Part shown: positions 1-10,325 of the stretch, piece by piece
How positions within the stretch are numbered: position 1 is the stretch's first letter
Layout: every line of letters begins with the position of its first letter
Assembly (NCBI RefSeq): GCF_964340395.1
Contig: NC_135557.1
Coordinates: forward strand, 18,181,125-18,203,624
DNA: 22,500 bases
From: Glandiceps talaboti
Taxonomy: Eukaryota > Hemichordata > Enteropneusta > Spengelidae
Direction of reading: 5' to 3'
Made by a program: the position numbers and the translations under genes
Notes under the pieces: generated by a model
Seen by the model: only the letters and a program-made list of their open reading frames with translations
What the model was told of the DNA's origin: nothing
The model's database searches: none

Positions 1-12
1 CCCCCCCCCCCC
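1..12. repeat. Poly-C tract at window edge
   Basis: The window opens with twelve C residues. On the minus strand this is a G run lying just inside (downstream of) the putative primer-binding site of the LTR-like element next to it. It could be genuine sequence or a homopolymer at an assembly edge. Confidence 0.8.
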
Positions 13-15
13 GGT

Positions 16-255
16 GATGTCCACGCACAGCCAAGTGTTATAAGTACAGCCTCTCACACTTTATTGACATCTAACAAAAAACTCCTACAGATCACACAGA
101 ATAAAGGTTTATATAGGTTTTCCTACATTCCATACATATTGGCGCGAATTTGGTATTGACCCTCATGTGATTGGTCAATTAGGAAGAGACAGGATTGGTA
201 AGTAGCTATTGTTTGAACTTGAGATTAACTAATTTGACGTACCTTGATTGGTTGA
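16..255 (-). mobile_element. Putative LTR end (U3-R-U5) plus primer-binding site, minus strand
   Basis: Read on the minus strand, this segment has the ordered signals of a retroviral-type LTR. Three CCAAT motifs are seen as ATTGG on the plus strand near 172, 193 and 247. A TATA box (CCTATATAAA) lies at 108-117 and a polyadenylation signal AATAAA at 60-65, followed by a possible terminal CA at 36-37. Two bases further on comes TGGCTGTGCG, read from 33 downwards. A TGGC start right after the CA end of an LTR is the usual form of a tRNA primer-binding site, because tRNAs end in CCA. The 5' boundary of the LTR was not found, no second LTR is visible, and any internal gag-pol would lie beyond the left edge. 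An ordinary host promoter with a chance AATAAA is the alternative. Confidence 0.45.
108..117 (-). promoter_or_regulatory. TATA box of the LTR-like promoter
   Basis: CCTATATAAA on the minus strand, with CCAAT boxes 55-140 bp upstream. A start site would be expected about 25-30 bp downstream, near 80-85, just ahead of the AATAAA at 60-65. Confidence 0.4.
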
Positions 256-383
256 AATATGTAGATTGCAGTCAGGATCGTAAATTTGACTCTAGCTCAG
301 TGTATTTTCCCTTCCCGATGGATATAATAAATCTTCCCCAGTTTTTGCTAGTCTGTCATATAGCCCAAATAAATGATTGCTGT

Positions 384-385
<2 letters not shown>
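256..385. other. Short AT-rich stretch, no gene seen
   Basis: This lies between the LTR-like signals and the first dinucleotide array. It may contain the missing 5' boundary of the LTR, but no clear TG terminus with a target-site duplication was recognised. Confidence 0.4.

Positions 386-415
<30 letters not shown>
386..415. repeat. (TA)15 microsatellite
   Basis: An uninterrupted TA dinucleotide run. It is separated from a second, longer TA run by 43 bp of unique sequence. Confidence 0.97.
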
Positions 416-419
<4 letters not shown>

Positions 420-454
420 CTGAGTAACGGCTCCGTACCATAACTTGTGTATTT

Positions 455-458
<4 letters not shown>

Positions 459-524
<66 letters not shown>
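459..524. repeat. (TA)33 microsatellite
   Basis: An uninterrupted TA run of about 66 bp. The Tyr/Ile-repeat reading frames across it are artefacts of the repeat. Confidence 0.97.
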
Positions 525-528
<4 letters not shown>

Positions 529-982
529 GCTGAGACATGTTGTCTGACAAACAGGACAACTTTTCACGCAACGTCACTTTCGATCAACCTATCTAGTTTC
601 GAGCTTCCGCAAAGTAGACATATCTGTACTATCGATATAGTGGAGGCGATTAATCAACGGTTCACTTATTCATTGCTCACACATAGATGACTTCACAATT
701 AGATGGATATCCATGTCTTGAGTTCGAATTCAGGAAATTAATTCTAAATACTATCTTATTTATATGAATATCTGTTGGACTGCATCTACACGTAGTCAAC
801 ATGTATGTTATGTACTTAGATTCCGTGTACGTTCATCTTTCCATGTTCCTCTAAAGTCTCTCAAAGTGTTTGTATCTAATTTTTCTTGTTGATGTATTTT
901 ATGTAGATTGTGTATTATTTTCTGCATAGCTTTGTTTATCCTTCTGCTCGTACCCCGGGACTGGCTTGTCTTTCTGTCTGTG
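525..982. other. Unique sequence, no gene; weak B-box-like site near 721-731
   Basis: No credible coding region is seen. AGTTCGAATTC near 721-731 resembles a Pol III B box (GGTTCGANTCC), but no A box or tRNA fold accompanies it. It could be the remnant of a tRNA-derived SINE or chance. Confidence 0.35.
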
Positions 983-1081
983 TATGTATGTATGTATGTA
1001 TGTATGTATGTATGTATGTATGTATGTATGTATGTATGTATGTATGTATGTCTGTCTGTCTGTCTGTCGGTCTGTCTGTCT
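979..1081. repeat. Compound (ATGT)n-(CTGT)n microsatellite
   Basis: About 70 bp of ATGT units pass directly into about 30 bp of CTGT units with one GTCGG interruption. The units differ by a single A/C change in one position. The Cys/Val/Met-rich frames here are not genes. Confidence 0.97.
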
Positions 1082-1995
1082 ACCTAAGTATGTATGTGTA
1101 CTTATAAGGGACCAGATCAGCATGGTATGGGAGATTCCTGGGGGAGATTGGAATTGCGACGAAGACCGCTCATAAAACGTATAGTTCAGGCCAAGTACAC
1201 TTTCTTACATACTTGACGACATCACTGTGAAGTTTTAAAGGTGGTAGCCTACTCAAGAATCCCTTAAGGCGATAATTTTACGGCTTGACTACTGAAACTT
1301 GTTTTAATAACTTCCATCCAATACTTTCGAAACTTGAGATTCGATGAGAAGCATCCTAGTGGCTTTGTCATGACCTCTGATGACCCCTTGATGGTTTAAC
1401 CACATGCGGTAGTGTAAAGTAAACGTGAGATAAGTTGCTGGCTATGTGTATGGGGAATAGATCAGGTGCTTGGCGTTGAAGCGATCGCAAAGTGTCCTCG
1501 TTTTACGAAAACTTAGCGCAGAGGTACTAGTCATATCTTAGTGGATTCTGACATGGCTAGCTTTAGATCACAATTCAGATAGTTTGCAATAAGAGGAACA
1601 AGTGTCAAATGACAGTGCCTCCATGCATACATAACACACGATTCGTAAACATTGCTCTCGCTAAGTTGAACATGCTATATATAGCAGTCACTCTGGCGGA
1701 GAAATATCGCTTGATTTCGATCAAGGAATGATTGCTTGTGCCATTAAAAGAAATAGTGGCGCCACATAATTCTGACGCGTTTTTATTTTGTGTAAATAAT
1801 TTTCATTTTGGCAACAATAAACTATACATGTATTTCCTCTGGCAACGAAAACTACAGAGGGATAAGAAGTAACGTTGTGATAAAGAACACATCGCCGTCA
1901 TCGGTTTGTTACAATGTTAACAAAATATATCTTGTCCATCGAACTACCAAAGTTCAATCTCATTCCACATTTGTTATACAAAGAGAAGCCTGTTA
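1082..1995. other. Unique AT-rich sequence, no gene
   Basis: No exon with both splice sites and no long frame was seen. Small structures are a 12-bp perfect palindrome GCTATATATAGC near 1673 and a hairpin at 1710-1725 (stem CTTGAT/ATCAAG, loop TTCG). Confidence 0.5.
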
Positions 1996-2236
1996 ATCTG
2001 ACGTCTCGCTCGACAAAAAAATCTTAGTAATACCAATACAGCAATATATCAATCATTTGGGTAGACAAAAATCTTACTGACGTTGCTACACCTCATCGTC
2101 TGGCTCCAGTAAAGCTTACTACAATTGCTACATTTGATCGTCTGCAAGACATAAATCTGTCTAAAATTGCTACATTGTATCTTCTGACTCCAACACAATC
2201 TTACGATATCTTACTCTAAACATATTAGCTACTTTT
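1996..2236 (+). repeat. Degenerate 42-bp tandem repeat, array A
   Basis: The core GCTACAttTnATCGTCTGgC recurs at 2085, 2127, 2169 and 2228, giving spacings of 42, 42 and 59 bp. The linking motif AAAAATCTTACT lies between the cores. More diverged units begin near 1996 and 2012 (ACAAAAAAATCTTAG). The same unit occurs in inverted orientation at 2985-3067. Copies differ by several substitutions and one insertion, so the array is old. Confidence 0.75.
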
Positions 2237-2984
2237 CATCGTCTGGTCGGACAATGCGCCAGATGACACTCAATTCTCGTTAAACTGGGGCAGATGAAAA
2301 TAGACAATTCTTAATTCTGTGTCATGTGTAATATTCATGCAGTCATTTATAGGGAATTATACATAGGACTCGAATTATTCTTGTAAGTTGACATCCATCA
2401 CCATTCCATCACCCCATCACAGTATTCCTAATAAGGAAGAAGGCATCTTAAAGACAATTTCTCTGAACATTGATGTTCTTCGATGCTCTCCAAATTTGTA
2501 AAGCTTGTTCCCGAATCTTGAAATAATAAAATACATCAAGGGTTCACTGCCTTGTTTTCAAGGTAACCGACTATCTTTTATACTCATAGAATTATCATAG
2601 TATTCGGCGGCCATGCTGAATTCTAGAAAGGCTTAATCCTGAAACAAAATTTCCCCTTTTTCGGAATATTGGCACTGTGACCCATGATTGTTTTTCGATT
2701 TTACAGAAACAAGAGTAATGAATTTATTTTAGAGGCGAGCATACTGCATGGAATCATTGATCATCATCCATCTTGAGATATCAGTGTGCGTAAACAAAAC
2801 TGACTATTACAAGTGAACAAAAATAAACGATTAAAATATACCCGGATGTTGCAATCGATCAAAGTTAGCTCTCGGCTTTCTTCGGATTACAACCATACTT
2901 TGAAATGGGCCATTCTTTTGGATCATATTATACATATCATCCGAACATAATCCGTCGACACTACACGTTAATGTAAAACTGTTG
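2237..2984. other. Spacer between opposed 42-bp arrays, no gene
   Basis: No coding motif is present. Near 2240-2290, short inverted matches to the repeat core (CCAGATGAC, GCAGATGAAAATAG) suggest decayed reverse-oriented units. The rest looks like ordinary AT-rich DNA. Confidence 0.4.
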
Positions 2985-3067
2985 CTAAGATTTTTGTTGA
3001 GCCAGACGATAACATGTAGCACTGTTAGTGAGATTTGTTTTGAGCCTGACGATAAAATGTAGCACTT
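2985..3067 (-). repeat. Degenerate 42-43 bp tandem repeat, array B (inverted)
   Basis: On the minus strand, GTGCTACATTTTATCGTC and GTGCTACATGTTATCGTC are 43 bp apart (plus-strand starts at 3044 and 3001). The same AAATCT linker as in array A follows each. This is therefore the array A unit in reverse orientation. An 81-codon minus-strand frame spans it but is a by-product. Confidence 0.75.
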
Positions 3068-3820
3068 TTTTTTCAATTTTCATTATTTTAATTGTAATCT
3101 TCATTTATGGATAGTTTATATATACTTGTCTCCCAAGAATTCCATTTGTTCAGTGTCAATGTTCAGTGTTAATGTAATAGTGTCGATCACTTACTAGATT
3201 GAATTCTCAATGACGTCACAGGGATTAACATTTTGTACCCGATAACAGCGGTAAATGCACCACTTTCACTAATTGCAATTGCATACATTTAGAAATAATA
3301 ACGTCTTAACAGTAACTAACACAAACAGGTTAAGTACATGAAATGTCTATGCAGTCATCTAGTCAATAATCTCGAAGGCAGGAGCACATATTTCTGCTAA
3401 AGTACGTTTCGGAAGATGCCGTAAAACGGCATGTGGTTTACGACGTTGCCTAGTCAATAGTTACTGTAGTCCAATATCAACTGATCATGACATACTTTAC
3501 TCTTATCTAATAGGGTGTGCATTTTTGGGTCAAATAGAGCAATTTTAAAATATCCTTTCCAAACTGAGCTAAAACCTTGAAGAACAGCATTGTGTTATTA
3601 TAAGTTATGACTGTTATAGCAGCCTATATAAACAAAGGCTTGAATATATATCATTATTATCAACCAAAGATAAGTTCCTGGCAGTCATTGATGCCTCGTT
3701 CATGATTAAGTTCATGGGGCAACATCACGACACAAAGGCAAACCCATGCACCCCTTTATTCACCCATTACAGACATATTTACGTCCATAGATAGATAGAC
3801 GGATGGACACACACATACAC

Positions 3821-3822
<2 letters not shown>
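3068..3822. other. Unique sequence; CRE and small hairpin, no gene
   Basis: No exon was recognised. The stretch contains a full palindromic cAMP response element TGACGTCA at 3211-3218 and a perfect 7-bp hairpin ATGCCGT-AAA-ACGGCAT at 3416-3432. Confidence 0.5.
3211..3218. promoter_or_regulatory. Consensus CRE palindrome TGACGTCA
   Basis: An exact match to the CREB/ATF site. One 8-mer in 22.5 kb can occur by chance, and no promoter is recognised beside it. Confidence 0.25.
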
Positions 3823-3885
<63 letters not shown>

Positions 3886-3963
3886 TATACATACATACAT
3901 ACATACATACATACATACATACATACATACATACATACATACATACATACATACATACATACA
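3823..3963. repeat. Compound (AT)30-(ACAT)n microsatellite
   Basis: About 60 bp of AT dinucleotides (3823-3882) are followed, after the short linker TCAT, by about 78 bp of ATAC units (3886-3963). A short (ATAG)3 lies just before at 3788-3798. The Tyr-Ile-His frames through it are artefacts. Confidence 0.97.
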
Positions 3964-5464
3964 CACATACAGTCTCATAGGATAGCATATGACAACTATT
4001 ATCTCTGAGGCTACGGAAGTGTTGTATTGTCGCATATGGTCTTTTATTTTACAACGTTGATAATAAACTATTTTTTTTATCATTATTCACATATTCTATT
4101 TCGGGAAATTAATAAATCAGGAGACATCACAGGTTGTCGGGGAGAACACAAGGAATGGAACACAAGGAAAATACACTTCCTCAATTTGGGATAATGATAA
4201 GGCAAGGGAAACGACTGATGAGTCAATTATTGGCATTTACTCTATAGTATCCTGTTGTGGCAGACTAGATGGCGTCCTTTGTAGAAATGATATGACTCAA
4301 AAGATTGATTTGAATTCATCACATGGTTATGATAGAGTAAATATTGAATAACTGAAGCGGTTAATTCATCCATACAACTAATGTGCTGTCCTTGGTATTG
4401 TTTTTATATAAACCTGATCCGTTTAATGGTACAAGCATTTTTAAAATCATGTCCAGAGGTAGTAAAATTCACAATTGGACAAAAACTGTTTAAAGCATTG
4501 ACAAATACTAGTATAATTCCACAACGTTTTAAATGTATTCATCCTTCTGAAGTAGAAATATGCCTCATTAGTTATGACGTAAGGTTATTGAGTTTTCATT
4601 ACCGGTGAGTCAGTAGTCGAATGATTACAGTGCGGAATCATCAGCCACAGTATATACAGAGCCAGTTTGCGTGAGAACTTAGACTTCGGGGAAAGCTGAG
4701 TAAATTATGAATTTACGACTCAAAGAATTTTCTAATTACTTGCAGCAATATCATAGCAACCTCAACCTAATTTCATTAAGTACTTTATATCAATATTTTA
4801 AAAGGCCTACAGGCTGGGATTCATTTACTGTATTTTCTTTCCTTTAGCATGCCTTGTGGGAAACCTTTTTAAAAGTGACCACATGCGTGTGTCCTTCAAG
4901 GCAATCTCTTAGTCTATTTGCGTCACAAACGACCCGCGTGGTATGTCACACCTGGTGTTCTCTTTAATGTGGAATTCATCGAAATATGAAAATGTTTATT
5001 CACAATTAATTACAAAGGGACTCAATGGTAAAGGAACGGCAGTGTCCTTCTTAGTAATGTTACTTTACATGAATGGTTTCCACAGGGAATGCCGGACGTG
5101 ATGCCAATATTACAATTGTGGTGTGCAATTACACTAATGGATATTTATAAGAAATACTTCCTTCCGGTGATTATGAAGTAATTATTTTAACAGTTTCATG
5201 TACGTGAATCAGTCCCTGTATTACATTGACTTAGTTTTACTAGGGTAATGTCTTGGCATAGGCTTTACAAGCCTGGTATATGTCTCGATCTATGTATTAT
5301 AAGTGTTCTGAAGTTTACCTTTGTAGCCATTATTCATGTCAAGGAGTAGACACGGTTCAAAACAGTATTGGCTAATTATTTATAAAATTATTTTCATTTT
5401 ACAAATATTATACCCTGATGGAATCAGTAGGGTTTTCGTGAATTAAATTAGATTGACAATGATT

Positions 5465-5465
<1 letters not shown>
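3964..5465. other. 1.5 kb AT-rich sequence, no supported gene
   Basis: A 75-codon frame at 4381-4608 ends beside a donor-like ACCG/GTGAGT, but it has no recognisable domain and no acceptor, and is within chance length. No repeat array stands out. Confidence 0.45.
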
Positions 5466-5501
<36 letters not shown>

Positions 5502-5503
5502 TT
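5466..5503. repeat. (ATTT)n microsatellite
   Basis: About nine to ten ATTT units without interruption. Arrays of this kind often mark retroposon tails, but no adjoining SINE or LINE body was identified here. Confidence 0.93.
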
Positions 5504-5697
5504 TGTCATTTGTACCTTCTCCAACCATGTTTTTTGTGTGTGTCGAATTGTATCAGTACTTAAACATGCTGTTGTATAGATTTTCCGTCGTTACGTTATT
5601 TGTATTGTTATTTAAGGGTATGCTCATTGGTCAAGAAACATAATGTAATCAATTGAATTGAATTAAAAGATTAACCCTGTAGAAACACTTTCTTCTG
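5504..5697. other. AT-rich stretch between ATTT and CAA arrays
   Basis: No gene is seen. The short run TCAATTGAATTGAATT near 5649-5665 is a small repetitive motif of the type found in retroposon tails. Confidence 0.35.
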
Positions 5698-5698
5698 C

Positions 5699-5744
<46 letters not shown>

Positions 5745-5763
5745 GCAGCAGCAGCAGCAGCAA
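5698..5763. repeat. (CAA)15-(CAG)7 trinucleotide array
   Basis: CAA units turn into CAG units near 5743. On the minus strand the array reads as CTG then TTG and lies about 117 bp beyond the stop codon of the LINE fragment, so it may be the LINE's 3' tail. The poly-Leu frame across it is not a gene. Confidence 0.95.
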
Positions 5764-5880
5764 ATATTGCGAGCATAGCATTATAGACTTATCTGTATCT
5801 GTATCTAGACATACAAGCACCAATACTTGTTGTCGAGTTACATAGTCAAGGGTCATGTGTGGAGCAATACAATTAAAGTA
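5764..5880 (-). other. Probable LINE 3' untranslated segment
   Basis: This separates the LINE stop codon from the trinucleotide array. Position, orientation and length (about 117 bp) fit a LINE 3' UTR. Nothing in its own sequence proves this. It includes a small ATCTGT direct repeat near 5790-5806. Confidence 0.3.
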
Positions 5881-6030
5881 CTAGGGAGCTGAAGTATTGG
5901 TAGCATTCAGTGCAGTTTTCAAGGCTTGTATGTTGGGTGCACAGCCAGCTTCATAAGGTAGTAAGTTCCACAGTGGCAGTTTTTTTGGGTATAAAGAATG
6001 TCGATAACAGTCTTTATTTGTAGTTATCAT
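5881..6030 (-). pseudogene. LINE ORF2 C-terminal remnant (CR1/Jockey-like), 5'-truncated
   Basis: The minus-strand translation contains TNKDCYRHSLYP, then LPLWNLLPYEAG, then CAPNIQALKTALNA, and ends at a stop at 5881-5883. The spaced pattern YR-S-(F/L)-(F/Y)-P ... WN-LP ... AP ... (F/L)K-(A/S)-L is the usual C-terminus of reverse-transcriptase proteins of CR1/L2/Jockey-type LINEs in aquatic invertebrates, beyond the RT domain. Upstream (above about 6060) the frame carries stops and no RT motif is found, so the copy is truncated at its 5' end, as is typical for LINEs. The family assignment rests on this short motif only. Confidence 0.5.
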
Positions 6031-6060
6031 GTTGTATTTATGACTGCCTTATGTACAGAA

Positions 6061-7865
6061 TGTATGTTAATGTAGTTGATGACTGAAGTCAGTGAAGGTA
6101 TTCGACTTAGAACAAATATACTGACAAAACCTTCCAATGGTTTCGTTTCGTTTCATTTCGCGAATTACCATAGACCGCAAATTAACGTTATACGTATTCT
6201 GTTAATATACAAGGTTGAATCAGGTTTTAGATGCAATGCTATTTAGTATGCACATCACTGTCAAGTGATTAGTTACATTATACGGAACATTAAAGTACGA
6301 ACTGCCAAGCCAGAGAACACAATCTATTTGTCTTGTAAAATCGTACTTCAAACAAAGGCCTCACATATAATTTTCTATTCACGTTAATTGAATAATGAAT
6401 GACGTTATTTTCTTTCACTAGGTGAAAGTTAACTAGATAAAAGTGCACTCAGTGTCGTCAGAGTATTTCAATTGATTTGCCGCCGTGTCATTTATGGTCT
6501 TTCAGGAGTCGTCTGCTAACACGGTTTGTGATCTGTGAACGTTACGTACTTCCTGACGATATGCACCACTGAAACATGTGCTAAACCTTTCTGTTATTTT
6601 CATTAAGAAGACCCAAGCCTATTCTGAGAAAAAATAGCGCTCACGGTACAATTTGTTGAACTACTGAATGAAATCCATGTTTGAATCCAATATGGCCGCC
6701 AAATACGTTACCTGCATGGTGTAATAGAACACTGAAAAAACAAGATGTGAAGAAGGTGAACTCCTAAATTTCACCCCCTACCCCAAGGACTTGGAAGAAG
6801 CTTTCACATGGCAAATTTTAGGAGACTTGACTATCTTTAATATTCAGGAAAATTGGGCTCAGATGCTGGGAAGAATACACGTGGCGTTCGCTGTGACTGA
6901 AAGCGTATGACTTAGCTTGTGCCTAGATATTGAATATTTAATGAGCACTACCATATATAGTTATTGAGGCAAATCAAACTAACATAGCTGTTGATTCAAA
7001 ACCATCCTTTCACCTACGATTTTAACTTGTCACTACACTACTTACGGATAAAATCAACCAAGCGTAGTTCGTAAAATTGATTAACTCCAACCTTCAATTT
7101 GATTAACGGAAACAGTCATTTCAGACTTTTGTGTAATTTTCTTGAAGCATAATACAAACCTTCAAATTTCATCGCCGGGTTGACCACTGTTTTACTTCAC
7201 ACTTACAAATGGTTAAATTCACCGTAAAATTAGCCAATCAACAAGGCTGTAACAACAAAGGTGACTCAACTAATTAAATATTCAAAGGCTAAGTACCTTT
7301 ATGCAATCGCGTGATTAATAAGGAATAACGGCGTTGCATTAATTACAGACAATTTCGTTTAGTGGCATGGTTGATTACGATGAATTGGTAATTTCACATG
7401 TTGCCTCTGTTTCATTATGATGAATTATCAACAGACTCACTTGAAAATAATTTCTTCAATTTGCATTCAACAATGATGGAGCGTCCTGTAATGACCTTTA
7501 ACCCCACCCATTACAATATCGTACAACAAGATGGAGACTCAATTTTCATCTTTAAAAAGCCAATGTCATTAATTTTACATACAAACAAGAAGTTTTACAT
7601 AAAATTTACATCAAAATATTGTTTTGGATTTTGGTTTAAAACAATCTTGATGTTATTCCAAAAGCGGGGAAAAGTGCTTGTTTTTTATAAGACATTTGAC
7701 AGGAAAATAGTCATGATTGAACTCCATCTTTCATATTCCAGACAGCTACTCTAGATCTCATATAACCCTATATAGGATGACTACGCAACGACTGAAGCTT
7801 TTTCATGAAATATTATAATCTAATTTAAGAAATAGGAACAGTGCTATGTATCATCCAGTATGGGT
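6061..7865. other. 1.8 kb AT-rich sequence; one 118-codon frame of unknown status
   Basis: A plus-strand frame at 7398-7754 (118 codons from ATG) is the longest non-repeat frame in the window. It has no recognisable domain or signal peptide and no flanking splice sites, and its codons are AT-rich like the surroundings. By a rough estimate of stop frequency, about one such frame is expected by chance in this much AT-rich DNA. An acceptor-like TATGGTCTTTCAG ends near 6506, but its frames close quickly. The rest is unremarkable. Confidence 0.4.
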
Positions 7866-7979
7866 GTATGCATGTATGCATGTATGTATGTATGTATGTA
7901 TGTATGTATGTATGTATGTATGTATGTATGTACGCACGCACGCACGCACGCACGTACGTATGTATGTACGTACGTATGC
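7866..7979. repeat. Compound (ATGT)n-(ACGC)n-(ACGT)n microsatellite
   Basis: ATGT units run to about 7931, followed by ACGC units (about 7932-7953), then mixed ACGT/ATGT units to 7979. The unit types differ by C/T transitions at CpG positions. Frames across it are artefacts. Confidence 0.95.
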
Positions 7980-8691
7980 GCAAAATGTTTTGCGTCGTCC
8001 AAGAAAGGTGGCACAGATTGTATATGGAATTTATTGAATCAGACGTTTGAGAGAGAATACATTGTATTGTAATTTATGAGAGAAGTTGAGAATATATTAC
8101 AATCTACTTTAACCAGTATATTTGTAAGCTAAAATAGAGAAAGTATGTGGCATTGTTTTGTGGCATGGGTTTGCATTTGTGCTAAAATATGTTGTGTAAA
8201 AAGCACGTGCGAGTTATAATCAAAGTGGTATAGTGCTCGAAAGTGAAATGGCAAACTTGTGCGCGACCTTTGACCGAAAGAAAACATACGTCACAGAGTC
8301 CAACATCTCGCAGTCAATATCAGAAAATCCACAACATTATCAACGTGTGAGACCGAAATCAATTAGACCTGGCCTTGGTCGTTCTATATAATTATGGCTA
8401 ACTAAGCCATGGCAAGTACTTTGTGTTTAATTCGATAAATCAACACGTTAACCTGACGACAGTAAATATGTGAAAGTCATCATCAATAGAAATTCATTTA
8501 ATACAAAGTGCAGGAGGATTAACACACTTGGTGACGTAACACATCTTTATGTTTTCGTACGCATGCGCTTAATCCGAAGTGCTGTGGGCTGTGGATTGCG
8601 CTGTGGAAACACAGCTAGATTCAAATACTAGCATGTCAACTGTGCAAGTAAACATTGTCGCACGTTAGGTAATTTTTTTTAAAGGCAAATG
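7980..8691. other. Unique sequence, no gene; CRE-half and NRF1-like sites
   Basis: No exon was recognised. Near 8531-8570, TGACGTAA (CREB/ATF-like) lies about 25 bp before TACGCATGCGCT, which is close to the NRF1 palindrome. These are promoter-type sites, but no transcript start or coding exon is evident beside them. Confidence 0.35.
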
Positions 8692-8740
8692 TTTCAATCC
8701 CAGGTTTTGCATTAGAATTATCTTATCAATGGAGCCACAC
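8692..8740 (+). repeat. Dispersed repeat copy 1 (possible SINE fragment)
   Basis: The 18-mer TTTCAATCCCAGGTTTTG at 8692-8709 recurs exactly on the other strand at 17596-17613. In both copies TCAATGG plus a G(A/C)GC-like stretch follows after 16-19 bp. TTTCAATCCC resembles a tRNA-type B box and the tail resembles SINE/LINE 3' ends, so a degraded SINE is the likeliest explanation. Confidence 0.45.
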
Positions 8741-10070
8741 AGAATATTATATATAATAGTTCGTCTGTTCTTGACCAACGGTTTCTAAAGCTGTACAAGA
8801 AAATAATTTTCCACACATAAATTTTAATTCTAATCGAAACTGTGCCATTTAAATAGTTTAAATCATTATACAGCAGGCTAGCCAACTCCTTCATCTTATT
8901 CATATAGTGGTGCGATTGCTGGGACTCCAAGTCCCTGGAGACATATGAGAAGCAAATTATCGTAGATGGAGTCTCCGGTCGGTGAGTGAAACAGTATAAT
9001 TTGCAAATCGAACGGCGAAATCATAAACATAACAACCGAACACGTGTAGTACTATATTTACACTACTTTCTAAGTTAAACCTTCATCTCTAGTGTCAATA
9101 AAATGAACATTTTTTGAATTTCTGAAAAAAAGTAGTTGGCTCTATCTTGGAATTCAAACCACGAAGTCCTTTGCCGGTAAACCTGAAGTATAAACTTATA
9201 TCAACACATGTCAGTATTCATTTTTCGGCAAAAAACATAACTTCTGAAAAAACTTATACAAAATTGGGTTTAGCCAGATTCTCCAAAGCAGATATGATTG
9301 GCACGTGTCATTTTTCCTTTTAAGCCAAAACATTTAACATTTAGGAGTGTTTCCAATTTACCTAAAACTAACAAAAATGTATCGGATTGTCTAATAAATG
9401 CACGTGTAAATATGCTGAGAGCTTTAAGAGCCTCAACAACTGACGTGCAATAAGTTCAATTCGATATGGACACCAACGACGGACCGCTAAGTGAGAACAC
9501 CATATATTTAGTCTTGTACACGCGTCCAACAAACAACCAATGATGGCTTTTCGTCATACTTTCACGATCTTATCGACACCCAACTCCTCAACCAATCATT
9601 CCCGAAATTTGAGGATTCCACGTCGTGCAGGGTAGCGTGCTGTAAATTATAGATAGTCCACGAAGCAGCGAAAACATATGTTAACTTCATCATAGCATCG
9701 GAAGCTAGCTTTCATTGTAGGTCTGATAATACATATATAAAACGTTGATTATGTTAAATCTTATTTTCATTATGATACCGAACTAAGTGATACAGTTTAA
9801 TGTATATTGTGTATACAGCGTTGTATCTCTTTGATCAAAAGACTGTAAAATGCAATCGCTTGGCATCGCTCCATGCATGTGAAACGGTTGACTTAGGGTT
9901 AAACGACAGTGTTGAAATGAAAGAAATGTGGATATCAGACGCGTAACTCATATATGTTGCATTAAAACCCAAACGTGAGTATCTTAACTCCATCCAGGTC
10001 TGTACTAATTCCTACACAGATAATTGATAAAAGAGAAACAGGTCGATTTAAGAAAGAAAATAATTGTGTC
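8741..10070. other. 1.3 kb AT-rich sequence, no gene
   Basis: No coding motif or array is seen. A hairpin at 8921-8935 (GGGACT-CCA-AGTCCC) lies beside a second inverted match, GACTCCA at 8923-8929 against TGGAGTC near 8968-8974, so two alternative foldings are possible there. Confidence 0.45.
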
Positions 10071-10144
10071 TGTGGTAGTGGTAGTGGTGGTGATGATGAT
10101 GATGATGATGGTGGTGATGGCGATGATGATGGTGATTGTGGTGG

Positions 10145-10178
<34 letters not shown>

Positions 10179-10263
10179 AATGATGATGATGATGATAATG
10201 ATGATGATGATAATGGTGGTGGTGGTGGTGATGATGATGGTGATTGTGGTGGTGGTAGTGATA

Positions 10264-10325
<62 letters not shown>

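Noticed and set aside
715-735. tRNA gene suggested by AGTTCGAATTC
   Set aside because: No A box, anticodon arm or acceptor stem could be matched. The same applies to GGTTCGAAATTCC near 19831.
966-1175. Cys/Val/Met-, Tyr/Ile/His- and Leu/Ser/Val/Cys-rich frames across microsatellites here and at 3.8, 7.9, 15.3-15.9, 17.3, 18.6, 20.3 and 21.6 kb
   Set aside because: Tetranucleotide repeats translate to periodic peptides in several frames on both strands; none has supporting signals.
4201-4230. Hammerhead ribozyme-like CTGATGAGTC (also CTGATGAG near 21413)
   Set aside because: The required CGAAAC segment and matching stems are missing at both places.
5671-5856. Minus-strand frame with a poly-Leu tract
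   Set aside because: The Leu run is the CTG/TTG array; the frame lies downstream of the LINE stop codon.
6690-6740. Minus-strand exon 2 candidate after TTGTTTTTTCAG
   Set aside because: It is open for only 23 codons in the needed phase, shows no recognisable motif and lies more than 12 kb from exon 1.
7398-7754. 118-codon plus-strand frame
   Set aside because: No recognisable domain. Its length is about what chance gives once in 22.5 kb of AT-rich DNA, and no splice or promoter signals are seen beside it.
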